IMG/VR virus record: IMGVR_UViG_3300009181_000128
Location: 1-45,764 of that record
Source of the DNA: a virus
Reading direction: 5' to 3' (one strand)
DNA length: 45,764 nt
The position numbers and the translations under genes are program-made. Each line of letters begins with the position of its first letter. The stretch's first letter is position 1. The notes under the pieces are model-generated. The model was given only the letters and a program-made list of their open reading frames with translations. It did no database searches and was not told the DNA's origin. Below, one piece after another: positions 26,501 to 34,715 of this stretch.

Positions 26501-28129
26501 ATGGCAGGATTTTTAGATTTTTTAAAACCGAATCAATCTGCACTAGGTAATATATTAAAAAACCTAGGCAACATATCAAAATTTGGCATGCAGTATGATG
26601 ATATGGTTGTGAGAAACTCGCAGGCCATTGGTAAGACGGAGGGATTTTTCTATAATCAGGACGGAAATGGATTTACCGAGAATGATGCGTTTTATTGGAC
26701 AGCTTCATATCAGGACACAAAGGTAAGAAAATATATTGCTTATTTTGATAGAGATTATATTGATAAAAGAAACTATCTAAGAAAGTTTTCTCTAAACGGT
26801 GAGATTGAATTTATACTCGATACCATTACTGATGAGGCGATTACTTACGATGATAGAAACTATTTTGCGCAGCCTTCATTTATAAACATAGATCTTAAAG
26901 ATAAGATTAAGGATAAGATGGCTTCTCATTATAATAGACTTTATAATGTTTTTGGATTTCAGAATACAGTATTAGGTTGGCAATACTTCAGACAATTCCT
27001 AATAGATGGATTTCTTGCATTTGAATTAATCTATGACAATAAGGGTAAGGAAATTATAGGATTTAAAGAATTGGATCCAGCATCTCTGCAGCCTGTCGTT
27101 GAAAAGGTTGGTGAAAATGAACACAGACAGTTTTGGATACAATATCCGAAGAATCCACAAATGACAAGAAAGCTTACCAATGAGCAGGTTATCTACATAT
27201 CATATGCTAAGGGTAATAGCATATCTAGGGTTAGTTATATTGAAAGATTAGTAAGATCGTATAATATATTAAGGATAATGGAGAACTCCAGAGTGATCTG
27301 GAATGTTATGAATGCATCCTATAGATTAAAATTCATTATACCTATTGGAACGCAGTCCCCACAAAAGGCAATGCAGACTCTTGGTCAATTAATGGCAAAC
27401 TATAAGGAGGATATAAATATTAACGATTCTTCAGGTGAATTAACAGTAAATGGTAGACCAAAGGTTCAATTCTACAAGAATTATTTATTTCCTGAAAAAG
27501 ATGGGGTGTCTCCGGAAATATCATCGCTTAATTCAAGTGGTCCTGATTTCAATGTAATGGAGAATGTTCTATATTTCTTCAATAAGTTAAAAATGGATTC
27601 AAAAATACCATACGCTAGATTTGCATCAAAAAGTGGAACCCCCGCGACATACCAAATAAGTATAGATCAGTTAGAAAGAGACGAGATTAGATTTGAAAAG
27701 TTTCTAAGAAGATTAAGATCCATATTTCAGGAACTTCTTGTAAAACCACTTTATATTCAGATGTGTTTAGACAATCCTGAATTATCAAGGGACAAGAGTT
27801 TTAAAGCCAATATAGGACTTAACTATAACAGGGATAGTGAATTCGAGGAAATGGTTGAGATGTCCGGATATGCTAAGAGAAGTGAATTTATTAAGGGACT
27901 AGAAGAACTAAAGGTAAAGGCTGGTGAGGAAGACAAACCTTACTTCGATCCGGATTTCCTAATTCAGAGATTTCTTGGACTTAATCCTGACCAGATTAAA
28001 ATGAATGATAAGTATAAGGAAAAAGAAGCTAAGGCAGCTGCACCAGCAGAAGGGGAAGCTGCTGCACCAGCGGAAGGAGAAGCTGCACCGGCAGAGGGTG
28101 AAGAAAAAGCACCTGAGGTAACACTATAA
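26501..28129 (+). CDS. 20: Portal protein, copy 2 (gp20-like)
   Basis: A 542-residue portal paralogue with the same segment order as copy 1: FGMQYDDMVVRNSQAIG, LRKFSLNGEIEFILDTITDE, WQYFRQFLIDGFLAFELIYD, YISYAKGNSISRVSYIER, SYNILRIMENSRVIW and QFYKNYLFP. It differs in the N-terminal 30 residues, the loop after QFYKNYLF and the C-terminal tail, which has Ala/Pro/Glu/Gly repeats (APAEGEA) before the shared end APEVTL. Start lies 4 bases after the copy 1 stop, so both are translated from one message. Full length and conserved core indicate selection on both. Confidence 0.92.
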   Translation: MAGFLDFLKPNQSALGNILKNLGNISKFGMQYDDMVVRNSQAIGKTEGFFYNQDGNGFTENDAFYWTASYQDTKVRKYIAYFDRDYIDKRNYLRKFSLNGEIEFILDTITDEAITYDDRNYFAQPSFINIDLKDKIKDKMASHYNRLYNVFGFQNTVLGWQYFRQFLIDGFLAFELIYDNKGKEIIGFKELDPASLQPVVEKVGENEHRQFWIQYPKNPQMTRKLTNEQVIYISYAKGNSISRVSYIERLVRSYNILRIMENSRVIWNVMNASYRLKFIIPIGTQSPQKAMQTLGQLMANYKEDININDSSGELTVNGRPKVQFYKNYLFPEKDGVSPEISSLNSSGPDFNVMENVLYFFNKLKMDSKIPYARFASKSGTPATYQISIDQLERDEIRFEKFLRRLRSIFQELLVKPLYIQMCLDNPELSRDKSFKANIGLNYNRDSEFEEMVEMSGYAKRSEFIKGLEELKVKAGEEDKPYFDPDFLIQRFLGLNPDQIKMNDKYKEKEAKAAAPAEGEAAAPAEGEAAPAEGEEKAPEVTL

Positions 28130-28157
28130 TTATAAATCTTTTAAATTCCAGAATCGG

Positions 28158-29132
28158 ATGGGATTAAATATACAGCAGGAATTTTTAAAATCAAAAATAC
28201 TAGTAATCGGTGACATAATGCTGGATCATTATGTTATTGGAACGGTTTCCCGTATTTCACCGGAATCCCCAGTTCCTGTATTATTAAAGGAGTCTGAGCA
28301 TTACTATTTAGGAGGAGCGGGGAATGTATTTTCTAATGTTCATAGTCTTGGTGGACACAGCGATATATTATCTGTTATAGGTGATGATGCTTCTGGAGAT
28401 ATTGTAATGGAGAGTGTTAATTCAAAATCAGATTTAAGTATCCTGCTGAAGTCTTCTTCTAGAAAAACAACATGCAAATCAAGATATATCTGTAATTCAC
28501 ATCAGCTTCTCAGAGTTGATGATGAAACATGCGATAATATAGATCTTGCTACTTCCGATTCTTTTATTAAAAAATATAGATCAATTATTGATCTATATGA
28601 TTGTGTGATAATAGAGGATTATAACAAAGGACTATTAACGCCTGATGTAATAAAGCAATCAATATCAATAGCAAAATCCAGAAATAAGATGGTTATAGTG
28701 GATCCTAAGATCAAGAACATCGGATATTATTCAGGATGCACATATCTCAAACCAAATTTTTCAGAGTTCTGCCTAATGGTTGATGAAAAATTGGAGATAT
28801 CAAATATCAGCCATATAGTCAATAAAGCAAGAGAAGTATTAACTACCATGTCAATTGAAGGAATACTAATAACCCTATCAGATAAGGGTATTTTGTATGT
28901 TGATTCTACCACTCATCATCATAGTCTAGGTTACCCGATTAATGTTTCTGATGTCTCCGGAGCTGGAGATACAGTAACTGCAATGTTTGCGCTTGCAACA
29001 TGCACGGGGCTAGATATAGAAAATTCACTAGCTCTCTGTAACATAGCAGGATCTATAGCGTGCTCACGGACAGGAGCAGTATCTGTTAACATCTCAGATG
29101 TCATAAAAAACCAATATTTTAAATTCAGATAG
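28158..29132 (+). CDS. hldE: D-glycero-D-manno-heptose-7-phosphate kinase (HldE N-terminal domain)
   Basis: A 324-residue PfkB-family kinase that matches the first domain of E. coli HldE. Shared stretches: VIGDIMLDHYVIGTVSRISP, ESPVPV, YYLGGAGNVFSNVHSLGG (GG 52-53), IIEDYNKGLL, VIVDPK and YLKPNFSEF. The catalytic anion-hole motif GAGD is at 268-271 (D271 as base). The enzyme phosphorylates heptose-7-phosphate at O-1 in the ADP-heptose pathway. The nucleotidyltransferase domain that completes HldE is missing, so the protein is HldA-like; phage genes outside this window or host enzymes would have to complete the pathway. It follows the portal genes by 28 bases. Confidence 0.88.
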   Translation: MGLNIQQEFLKSKILVIGDIMLDHYVIGTVSRISPESPVPVLLKESEHYYLGGAGNVFSNVHSLGGHSDILSVIGDDASGDIVMESVNSKSDLSILLKSSSRKTTCKSRYICNSHQLLRVDDETCDNIDLATSDSFIKKYRSIIDLYDCVIIEDYNKGLLTPDVIKQSISIAKSRNKMVIVDPKIKNIGYYSGCTYLKPNFSEFCLMVDEKLEISNISHIVNKAREVLTTMSIEGILITLSDKGILYVDSTTHHHSLGYPINVSDVSGAGDTVTAMFALATCTGLDIENSLALCNIAGSIACSRTGAVSVNISDVIKNQYFKFR

Positions 29133-29139
29133 GGTATTA

Positions 29140-29171
29140 TTTTTTTAAAACGGATTAGTTTATTATATTTG
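29140..29171 (+). promoter_or_regulatory. Bacteroidota-type promoter (T-run, 17 bases, TATATTTG)
   Basis: Seven T (29140-29146), exactly 17 bases, then TATATTTG (29164-29171), matching TAnnTTTG. The DNA ligase start lies 16 bases downstream. It probably serves the replication block ligase to the UvsE-like gene. Confidence 0.65.
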
Positions 29172-29187
29172 TGAAAAATAAACTACC

Positions 29188-30519
29188 ATGATAGAAGAAT
29201 TAAGACTATTTAAAAGACTTGAACATCTTACCGGCGAAGGATCGCAGAAAGCAAAACAATTATTAATTAAGGAAAACCTTACTGAAAGATTTTCCTATAT
29301 GCTCGATGTCTGTTACAATCCATTTGTTACAACTAAGCTTCATAGGATATTATTTAATGAATATCTCGATGACAATAATCATAACCATTGGGAGGATTTC
29401 GTAAAGCTAGTAGAGGAGCTTAAAAAGGCACCTGCGGCAAATGATTTACTAAGGGGAAGAGCCAATACTTTAATATCACAAAAAATCTCAGATGATCCGG
29501 CTGAGGATATGGAATTAAGGAATATTCTCATGAAGATCCTCACAAAGAGAATGAATATAGGCATAGGTGCTAAGCTTATCAATAAAGCTGTTTCAAGGGA
29601 TCTTATTCCCGATCCGTCCTTAATGCTAGCTACCGATGATCATTCAACCATTGATAAATGGGGTAAGATATATTGTGAGGAAAAGTACGATGGTGTTAGA
29701 GTTATAGCACTATATAAGAATGGCGAATTCTCATACTTTACTCGTGCATTTAATGAATTGGATGCAACATGTTTTCCTAAAATAACATTTGACCTCAAAA
29801 CTTGCATTATAAACAGTGGATTGCACGGAGATTGGTTTTTTGATGGGGAATTAACAGATTTGAATAGAAAATCTGTTAGCGGTAAGGTCACACAGATTTT
29901 AAGAGGAACTGTTGATTCATCAATTGAATCTGGCTTGCTATTCAATGTTTTTGATTTTGAGGAGGCATCCAGTCTGGAAAGAGGATCGGGAGTTATTGAT
30001 TATTCGACAAGAAGATCAACGTTAGAAACAATAATGAAATACATCGGCGATGATTCGCCAGTAAAGCTTGCCCAAATGTGGGAGCTTTCTGATCCTAGTG
30101 AGGTAACTGAAATTTATAAAAGAATTGTTGATATTGGAGGGGAGGGAGTAATTTGTAAGGACAATGGGATATACGAGTGTAAAAGATCCAAATCATGGGT
30201 AAAATTTAAGGAGGTTAGCGATTGTGATTTAGAGATAACTGGTTGGTATCCTGGAGAGGGAAAGAGAGAAGGGTTCATTGGCGGATTTATTCTTACAGAT
30301 AAATCAAAAACACTTAATGTTAGAGTTGGAGCAGGGTTTACCGACAATGATTTAAAAACACTTAGCGCTGATGCAGATTCACACATAGGAAAAATAGCTG
30401 CAATACAGTATAATGTTACGATAACTGATAAGCACGGTAATCGATCACTATTTCTTCCTCGATTCATAGAGATAAGAAATGATAAGGATTCTGCTGACGA
30501 TTTTTCGGCAAAGTTTTAA
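29188..30519 (+). CDS. lig: ATP-dependent DNA ligase (gp30-like)
   Basis: A 443-residue ATP-dependent ligase in the T4 gp30 class (487). The adenylated lysine is K166 in motif I EEKYDGVRV. Other nucleotidyltransferase motifs: FTRAFNE, WFFDGELTD (motif III), GEGVICKD (motif IV) and KSWVKFKE (motif V), followed by an OB domain with DCDLEITGWYPGEGKREGF. The N-terminal 150 residues are the helical DNA-binding domain. It seals nicks during replication and repair. First gene behind a host-type promoter and next to the clamp loader, so expression should be early or middle. Confidence 0.95.
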   Translation: MIEELRLFKRLEHLTGEGSQKAKQLLIKENLTERFSYMLDVCYNPFVTTKLHRILFNEYLDDNNHNHWEDFVKLVEELKKAPAANDLLRGRANTLISQKISDDPAEDMELRNILMKILTKRMNIGIGAKLINKAVSRDLIPDPSLMLATDDHSTIDKWGKIYCEEKYDGVRVIALYKNGEFSYFTRAFNELDATCFPKITFDLKTCIINSGLHGDWFFDGELTDLNRKSVSGKVTQILRGTVDSSIESGLLFNVFDFEEASSLERGSGVIDYSTRRSTLETIMKYIGDDSPVKLAQMWELSDPSEVTEIYKRIVDIGGEGVICKDNGIYECKRSKSWVKFKEVSDCDLEITGWYPGEGKREGFIGGFILTDKSKTLNVRVGAGFTDNDLKTLSADADSHIGKIAAIQYNVTITDKHGNRSLFLPRFIEIRNDKDSADDFSAKF

Positions 30520-30552
30520 GAAACAAGATTTAAAATAGCAACTAAAAAGACT

Positions 30553-31497
30553 ATGATACAAGAATTATTAACAGAGAAACTTAGGCCGAAAGAACTACGA
30601 CACATGATTCTTCCGAAAAGAATATCAAACATATTCGAAAATGGATTAAATCAGAATGTTCTTTTAAGTGGTCCTCCTGGATGTGGAAAGACCACATTGG
30701 CTAAAATATTAGCATCCCCATATCCTCATATTTTCATCAACGGATCCGATGAGAGTTCGGTTGATACGATTAGGGTGAAGATAAATGACTTTTGTTCGAC
30801 AATTTCTGTGATGGACGGGAAATCATCCAAAAAGGTTGTTATCCTTGATGAGTTTGATGGTGTATCTGATCAATTCCATAAAGCACTAAGAGGAACGATT
30901 GAAAAGTTTGCTAGCAATACTAGATTTATTGCAACGTGTAACTACATCAATAAAGTTCCCGATGCTATCCAGAGTAGATTTGAGGTAATCGATTTCAATC
31001 CGGTTAGCATCGAGGAGGAGGATTTATTAAAAGGTGAATGGAATAAGAGAGTGACATTAATACTTAGCAAGCTGGGTATTCAGATTGATGAGACATCTCT
31101 TTCTGAGTTTCAGAGAAACTATTACCCCGACTTTAGATCTGCATTGAACCGAATCCAAACTTGGAGTATAGAGGGAATAAAAGTAATCGATGCAAACAAG
31201 ATTAATGAATTTGGGTGGTCGTATGAGGAATTATATAATCTTATAGTTACATCGAAGGATCCAGTAAAAAATTATCAGAGTATAGTCAGCGAATACCAGG
31301 GAAAGGTTGATGAGGTAATGTCAGCCTTGGGCAGCGAATTTATAAACTGGATAATTGACAATAAACCGGAGCTAAGAAAGATAATTCCGGGAGCTATAGT
31401 TTTAGTTGCGGATCACCAGTCTCAGAGAAATCAGGTTATTGATCCGATGGTATCCCTATTGTCATTAATATTCCAGATACAAAAACTGGTCGATTAA
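30553..31497 (+). CDS. 44: Sliding clamp loader ATPase (gp44-like)
   Basis: A 314-residue AAA+ clamp loader subunit (T4 gp44: 319). Walker A is GPPGCGKTT (40-48), Walker B VVILDEFDG (D99, E100), sensor 1 ATCNYINKVP (N130) and the SRF arginine-finger motif is at 141-143. The C-terminal 100 residues form the helical collar domain. With gp62 it opens and loads the gp45 clamp on primer junctions; in T4 the clamp also activates late transcription through gp55. The clamp gene is not in this window. It ends sharing one base with the guanylate kinase start. Confidence 0.92.
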   Translation: MIQELLTEKLRPKELRHMILPKRISNIFENGLNQNVLLSGPPGCGKTTLAKILASPYPHIFINGSDESSVDTIRVKINDFCSTISVMDGKSSKKVVILDEFDGVSDQFHKALRGTIEKFASNTRFIATCNYINKVPDAIQSRFEVIDFNPVSIEEEDLLKGEWNKRVTLILSKLGIQIDETSLSEFQRNYYPDFRSALNRIQTWSIEGIKVIDANKINEFGWSYEELYNLIVTSKDPVKNYQSIVSEYQGKVDEVMSALGSEFINWIIDNKPELRKIIPGAIVLVADHQSQRNQVIDPMVSLLSLIFQIQKLVD

Positions 31498-32033
31498 TGG
31501 AAAATAATAAGAGAATAATACTAGTAGGTAAGGGCGGATCTGGTAAAGATTATGCTAGAAAACTATTAGAGGATGCAGGATTCAGATATTGTGTCTCACA
31601 TACAACAAGACCTCCAAGGGAGGGAGAGATTAATGGTAAGGACTATTATTTCATAAGCAAAGATGCTGCTGCCCATCAATTTGCAGCAAAGGATCTTTTC
31701 TATGAGTATGTGATATTCAATGGATGGGTATATGGAACTACAAAGGACGAGTTTGCAAAATCAAACCTATTTATAATGACACCATCCGGCATATCGAAGA
31801 TTAAGTCATCGGATAGAGTAGAATCATTTATAGTATATTTTGATATTGATGAATTAACCAGAAGAAATAGACTTCTATCCAGAAGGGATGCAGACAATGT
31901 CGAAAGAAGAATAGAAGCTGATGAGAAAGACTTCGAAAACTTTAACGATTTTGATCATAGAATAGATGACCCTAATTTTGGTATGAATGATATTAATATT
32001 AGGAATTTTAAAATAATAACATTAGAACATTAA
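31497..32033 (+). CDS. gmk: Guanylate kinase-like nucleotide kinase
   Basis: A 178-residue P-loop kinase. P-loop LVGKGGSGKDYA (K17), GMP-binding signature SHTTRPPREGEINGKDYYFI (about 35-52), and a lid with RRNRLLSRRDADNVERRIE. It should phosphorylate GMP/dGMP to the diphosphate for DNA synthesis. In the P-loop the usual Ser/Thr after GK is Asp (GKD), a change also seen in some phage and deoxynucleotide kinases; activity may be altered. Start overlaps the clamp loader stop by one base, within the replication operon. Confidence 0.85.
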   Translation: MENNKRIILVGKGGSGKDYARKLLEDAGFRYCVSHTTRPPREGEINGKDYYFISKDAAAHQFAAKDLFYEYVIFNGWVYGTTKDEFAKSNLFIMTPSGISKIKSSDRVESFIVYFDIDELTRRNRLLSRRDADNVERRIEADEKDFENFNDFDHRIDDPNFGMNDINIRNFKIITLEH

Positions 32034-32038
32034 GAGAT

Positions 32039-33190
32039 ATGATCAATATTTTAATAGACGGTAACTATATTTTTCACAAAACTTTCGGAATTTTTGGTGG
32101 GTATGGTAATATAGATCCCGGTAAAGTTCTAAAGGATAAGAGCGAACAGAGTGCTTTCATAAGAAAGGTATCAACCGATCTTTGTTCATCATTAAAGATG
32201 ATCCCACAGGGAGGAAGATTAGTATTCACCGCAGATAGTAGAAGCTGGAGAAAGGATGTAGAAATAGAAGATGGCGGATATAAATCGGGAAGGGTCAAGG
32301 ATGAAAATGTTGACTGGTCTATATTCTTCGATCTTATGCAGGCATTTGGATCACATTTGGAAAAAATGGGATTTATATTTTCTAAAGTTGAAGGTGCAGA
32401 GGGTGATGATTTACTTATGTACTGGTCGGATTATTTTAATTCCAAGGATGAGAATTGTATTATTATAACGGGTGATAAGGATTTACACCAATTAGCAAAG
32501 GTGTCAACAGGTGCATGGACAGCTATATGGAATAATAATTCGAAGAAGAATATGATATCCGTTCCAAATGGTTGGAAAGAAACGTGGCTGGAAAAGAATG
32601 AATCTGTAAATATATTTAATATGGCTTCCACTATATCCCCCGAAAAGGAGAGGTTTAAAGACTTTTTGAAAAAGGTTCAAATAGAGGATATACAGAGTAA
32701 ACCTTTTATATTTAATAAAATACTTATTGGTGATAAAGGTGATTCTGTTCCGAGCGTTTGGTCATATGAGCAAAATGGTAAGCCAGTAAACTTTACACAA
32801 AGAAAGGCGGATGTAGTTTATGGTGCATTTCTTGAATCCGAATGGTGTGATGAATCATTCACAACACTTATTAATTCCGCAGAGAGCGATGAATTTTTGA
32901 ATTGGCTAAGCGGATTAGTTATCAGAACATCAAAAGGAGTTGATAGCACTGAAAATAGAAATAAGGTAAAATCAAATATACTGCGTAACTTTAAGCTAAT
33001 GTGGCTTGATTCTTCAATGATACCTGAATTTGTTGCTAATGGATGTAATGACGAGATAATCAGGGGAATGTCAATGGAAAAAAAATCAGTATCATTGGAC
33101 AGAATAAAGATTCTTGAAGGAACCGAATGGGTTACCGCTGGATATCAGCCTAAAGGATTTGATCCGTTTGAGAACTTTTTAAAATCATAG
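32039..33190 (+). CDS. rnh: 5'-3' exonuclease/RNase H, FEN family (T4 rnh-like)
   Basis: A 383-residue FEN-family nuclease (T4 RNase H: 305). Acidic metal sites are visible at ILIDGNYIFHKTF (D7), FTADSRSWRKD, EGAEGDDLLMYWSDYF, IITGDKDLHQL and LIGDKGDSVPSV, the last in the helix-hairpin-helix DNA-binding region. A basic patch (KDVEIEDGGYKSGR) matches the bridge region. It removes RNA primers and flaps during lagging-strand synthesis, working with the ligase upstream. All expected acidic residues appear present. About 80 extra residues lie in the middle and C-terminal part. Confidence 0.9.
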   Translation: MINILIDGNYIFHKTFGIFGGYGNIDPGKVLKDKSEQSAFIRKVSTDLCSSLKMIPQGGRLVFTADSRSWRKDVEIEDGGYKSGRVKDENVDWSIFFDLMQAFGSHLEKMGFIFSKVEGAEGDDLLMYWSDYFNSKDENCIIITGDKDLHQLAKVSTGAWTAIWNNNSKKNMISVPNGWKETWLEKNESVNIFNMASTISPEKERFKDFLKKVQIEDIQSKPFIFNKILIGDKGDSVPSVWSYEQNGKPVNFTQRKADVVYGAFLESEWCDESFTTLINSAESDEFLNWLSGLVIRTSKGVDSTENRNKVKSNILRNFKLMWLDSSMIPEFVANGCNDEIIRGMSMEKKSVSLDRIKILEGTEWVTAGYQPKGFDPFENFLKS

Positions 33191-33193
33191 CAA

Positions 33194-33616
33194 ATGCAAC
33201 TATTTGATATAGTAAAAAATATATTTTCTACAAACAACAAAACGTGGAAATCTGTAGGAAAAATAGACAAATCCAGAAATTTCTTTATGATAAATCGGAT
33301 AATGGCTATACAATTTCCCATGCAGGCTAATCAATTCAATAAATTAAAAATCTCTCCACCACCCGTAGTTGACTGGTGGAGAGATATCTTATCACATAGA
33401 TTCAGCAAACCACCCACTTGGATCTACACAAAAACTAAAAAATCAGATAAGATCGATAAGGATGATTCGGTAAAGGATTATCCCGAGATAGAAAGGTTTA
33501 TAAGGGAAAAATATAAAGTTACTAGCAGGGATCTTTCTCAGATAAAGAAATTTTATCCGGATAGATATCAAAAATGGATCATTGATGTCGGCGAGCAAGT
33601 TGGTATCCAAAAATAG
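33194..33616 (+). CDS. 62: Probable clamp loader small subunit (gp62-like)
   Basis: A 140-residue protein with the pattern of short gp62 proteins of T4-like phages: a helical N-terminus (MQLFDIVKNIF), then SRNFFMINRIMAIQFPMQAN, then VDWWRDILSHRF and a basic KPPTWIYTKTKKS, closing with a small helical domain (KVTSRDLSQIKKFYPDRYQK). T4 gp62 is 187 residues and diverges strongly, so the match rests on pattern, size and being close to gp44. It would act as the clamp-loader collar subunit. It starts 3 bases after the RNase H stop. A different replication accessory role is possible. Confidence 0.55.
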   Translation: MQLFDIVKNIFSTNNKTWKSVGKIDKSRNFFMINRIMAIQFPMQANQFNKLKISPPPVVDWWRDILSHRFSKPPTWIYTKTKKSDKIDKDDSVKDYPEIERFIREKYKVTSRDLSQIKKFYPDRYQKWIIDVGEQVGIQK

Positions 33617-33630
33617 AGATATATAGAAAG

Positions 33631-34167
33631 ATGAGAAAAGAAAACAATAAACTTATAGATAAGGTGATTAGCAGTTTAGACTGGGACTCTATTTACGAGG
33701 TCAATAAATGCTTCAAGCATGGTGTTGGTGATGGTATTTCTGCAATACCAGGTCTCAAAAGAAAATCATTCTCCGATGGGATAACAAAGCTGGATATAAA
33801 AAATGAGTTAAAAAGCCTATTAAAATACGTTATAGATAATGATCTGAACGAGTTAATATATGGATATTGGATGATATTTTGGACTAATGCTCAATGGTCT
33901 GAAGAATACCTTAATCAGCTAAAGAATCAGATGGATGAGGAGGAGGGAGATGATATGGATAATATCATACTGGATTCCACACTAGAGGTAATATATTCAC
34001 CACAAAGAATCTGTGCTATTGAAAATTCACTACTAAAGGATTCAAAGAGAGAAGAATCCGATGAGATTAAACTCGAGATGATGTTGAGAAAAGCATTAGA
34101 GAAGGAACAGTATGAACTAGCATCAAAAATAAGAGATGTTATAAAGTTGCAAAATAACAACGAGTAA
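33631..34167 (+). CDS. Acidic protein with UVR-like helical hairpin, unknown
   Basis: A 178-residue protein. The C-terminal 30 residues, LRKALEKEQYELASKIRDVI, resemble the UVR helical hairpin that mediates UvrB-UvrC type contacts. The middle contains an acidic stretch (MDEEEGDDMDN). No catalytic motif. The motif GATATATAG ends 4 bases before the ATG; this is too close to be a normal promoter and is more likely coincidence. It sits between gp62 and a possible head protein, ahead of a UvsE-like gene, so a DNA repair partnership is conceivable. Confidence 0.65.
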   Translation: MRKENNKLIDKVISSLDWDSIYEVNKCFKHGVGDGISAIPGLKRKSFSDGITKLDIKNELKSLLKYVIDNDLNELIYGYWMIFWTNAQWSEEYLNQLKNQMDEEEGDDMDNIILDSTLEVIYSPQRICAIENSLLKDSKREESDEIKLEMMLRKALEKEQYELASKIRDVIKLQNNNE

Positions 34168-34183
34168 TCGGATACATACAGTA

Positions 34184-34663
34184 ATGAAATATGTAAAATC
34201 TATAAACGAATTTGATTCCAATGCCTTTGGCGATAGCTATGGGTACGGAAGTGCTAATGGTGTATTTAAAATAAACTATAAACCATTTGCCGACCTTTCA
34301 GTTTCCGTTGGATCTGATCCTAATATGGAAAGAACTGTGAAAGGATCTGAATTCCAGCTGGGTGATGTTGTTATAGGACAGCCTCTTGATTCAAAAAGAA
34401 AGGTTATCGGTGTTATAGTTAGATCATTTAGAAATCCCGATAATAAAGCTTATAGATATTTTATACAAGTTTATAACAAGGGTAAAAAGACCGAAAGAGT
34501 AATTGAAATAAAATCAAATTCTATAGAATTTGCAGAAGGTGGAGATCACGGTAATACAGAAACTAAAGCAAGCGATAAAAACAATGCCGCTACAAGCTCT
34601 TCATTTAATTCTAAGACCGTATATAGTTCAAGCGAACTTGGTTTAGAAACTACCGGCGGATAA
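34184..34663 (+). CDS. Small protein with possible capsid-targeting N-terminus
   Basis: A 159-residue protein starting MKYVKSINEFDSNAFGD. This opening is like the MKTYQEFIAEA leader of T4 internal head proteins, with an I-x-E site (I7-N8-E9) where the prohead protease could cut. The centre (about 55-105) is a small basic beta domain with QLGDVVIGQPLDSKRKVIGV, similar to KOW/SH3-type barrels. The last 50 residues are low-complexity Ser/Asn/Thr. No enzyme motif is seen. The head-packaging idea is inference and competes with a plain cytoplasmic role. Confidence 0.55.
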   Translation: MKYVKSINEFDSNAFGDSYGYGSANGVFKINYKPFADLSVSVGSDPNMERTVKGSEFQLGDVVIGQPLDSKRKVIGVIVRSFRNPDNKAYRYFIQVYNKGKKTERVIEIKSNSIEFAEGGDHGNTETKASDKNNAATSSSFNSKTVYSSSELGLETTGG

Positions 34664-34715
34664 TTTACCGGGAAACTAATTCGTATAAACAGGATACAAA
34701 GCATAAACGTATCCA

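Noticed and set aside
33618-33626. GATATATAG directly before the 178-residue protein
   Set aside because: Only 4 bases separate it from the ATG, too close for the spacing at other late promoters, and it lies within a continuous replication operon.
34692-34714. GGATAC / GTATCC inverted repeat just before the UvsE-like start
   Set aside because: Six base pairs with an 11-base loop can occur by chance in AT-rich DNA; no second copy or other evidence for a regulator.
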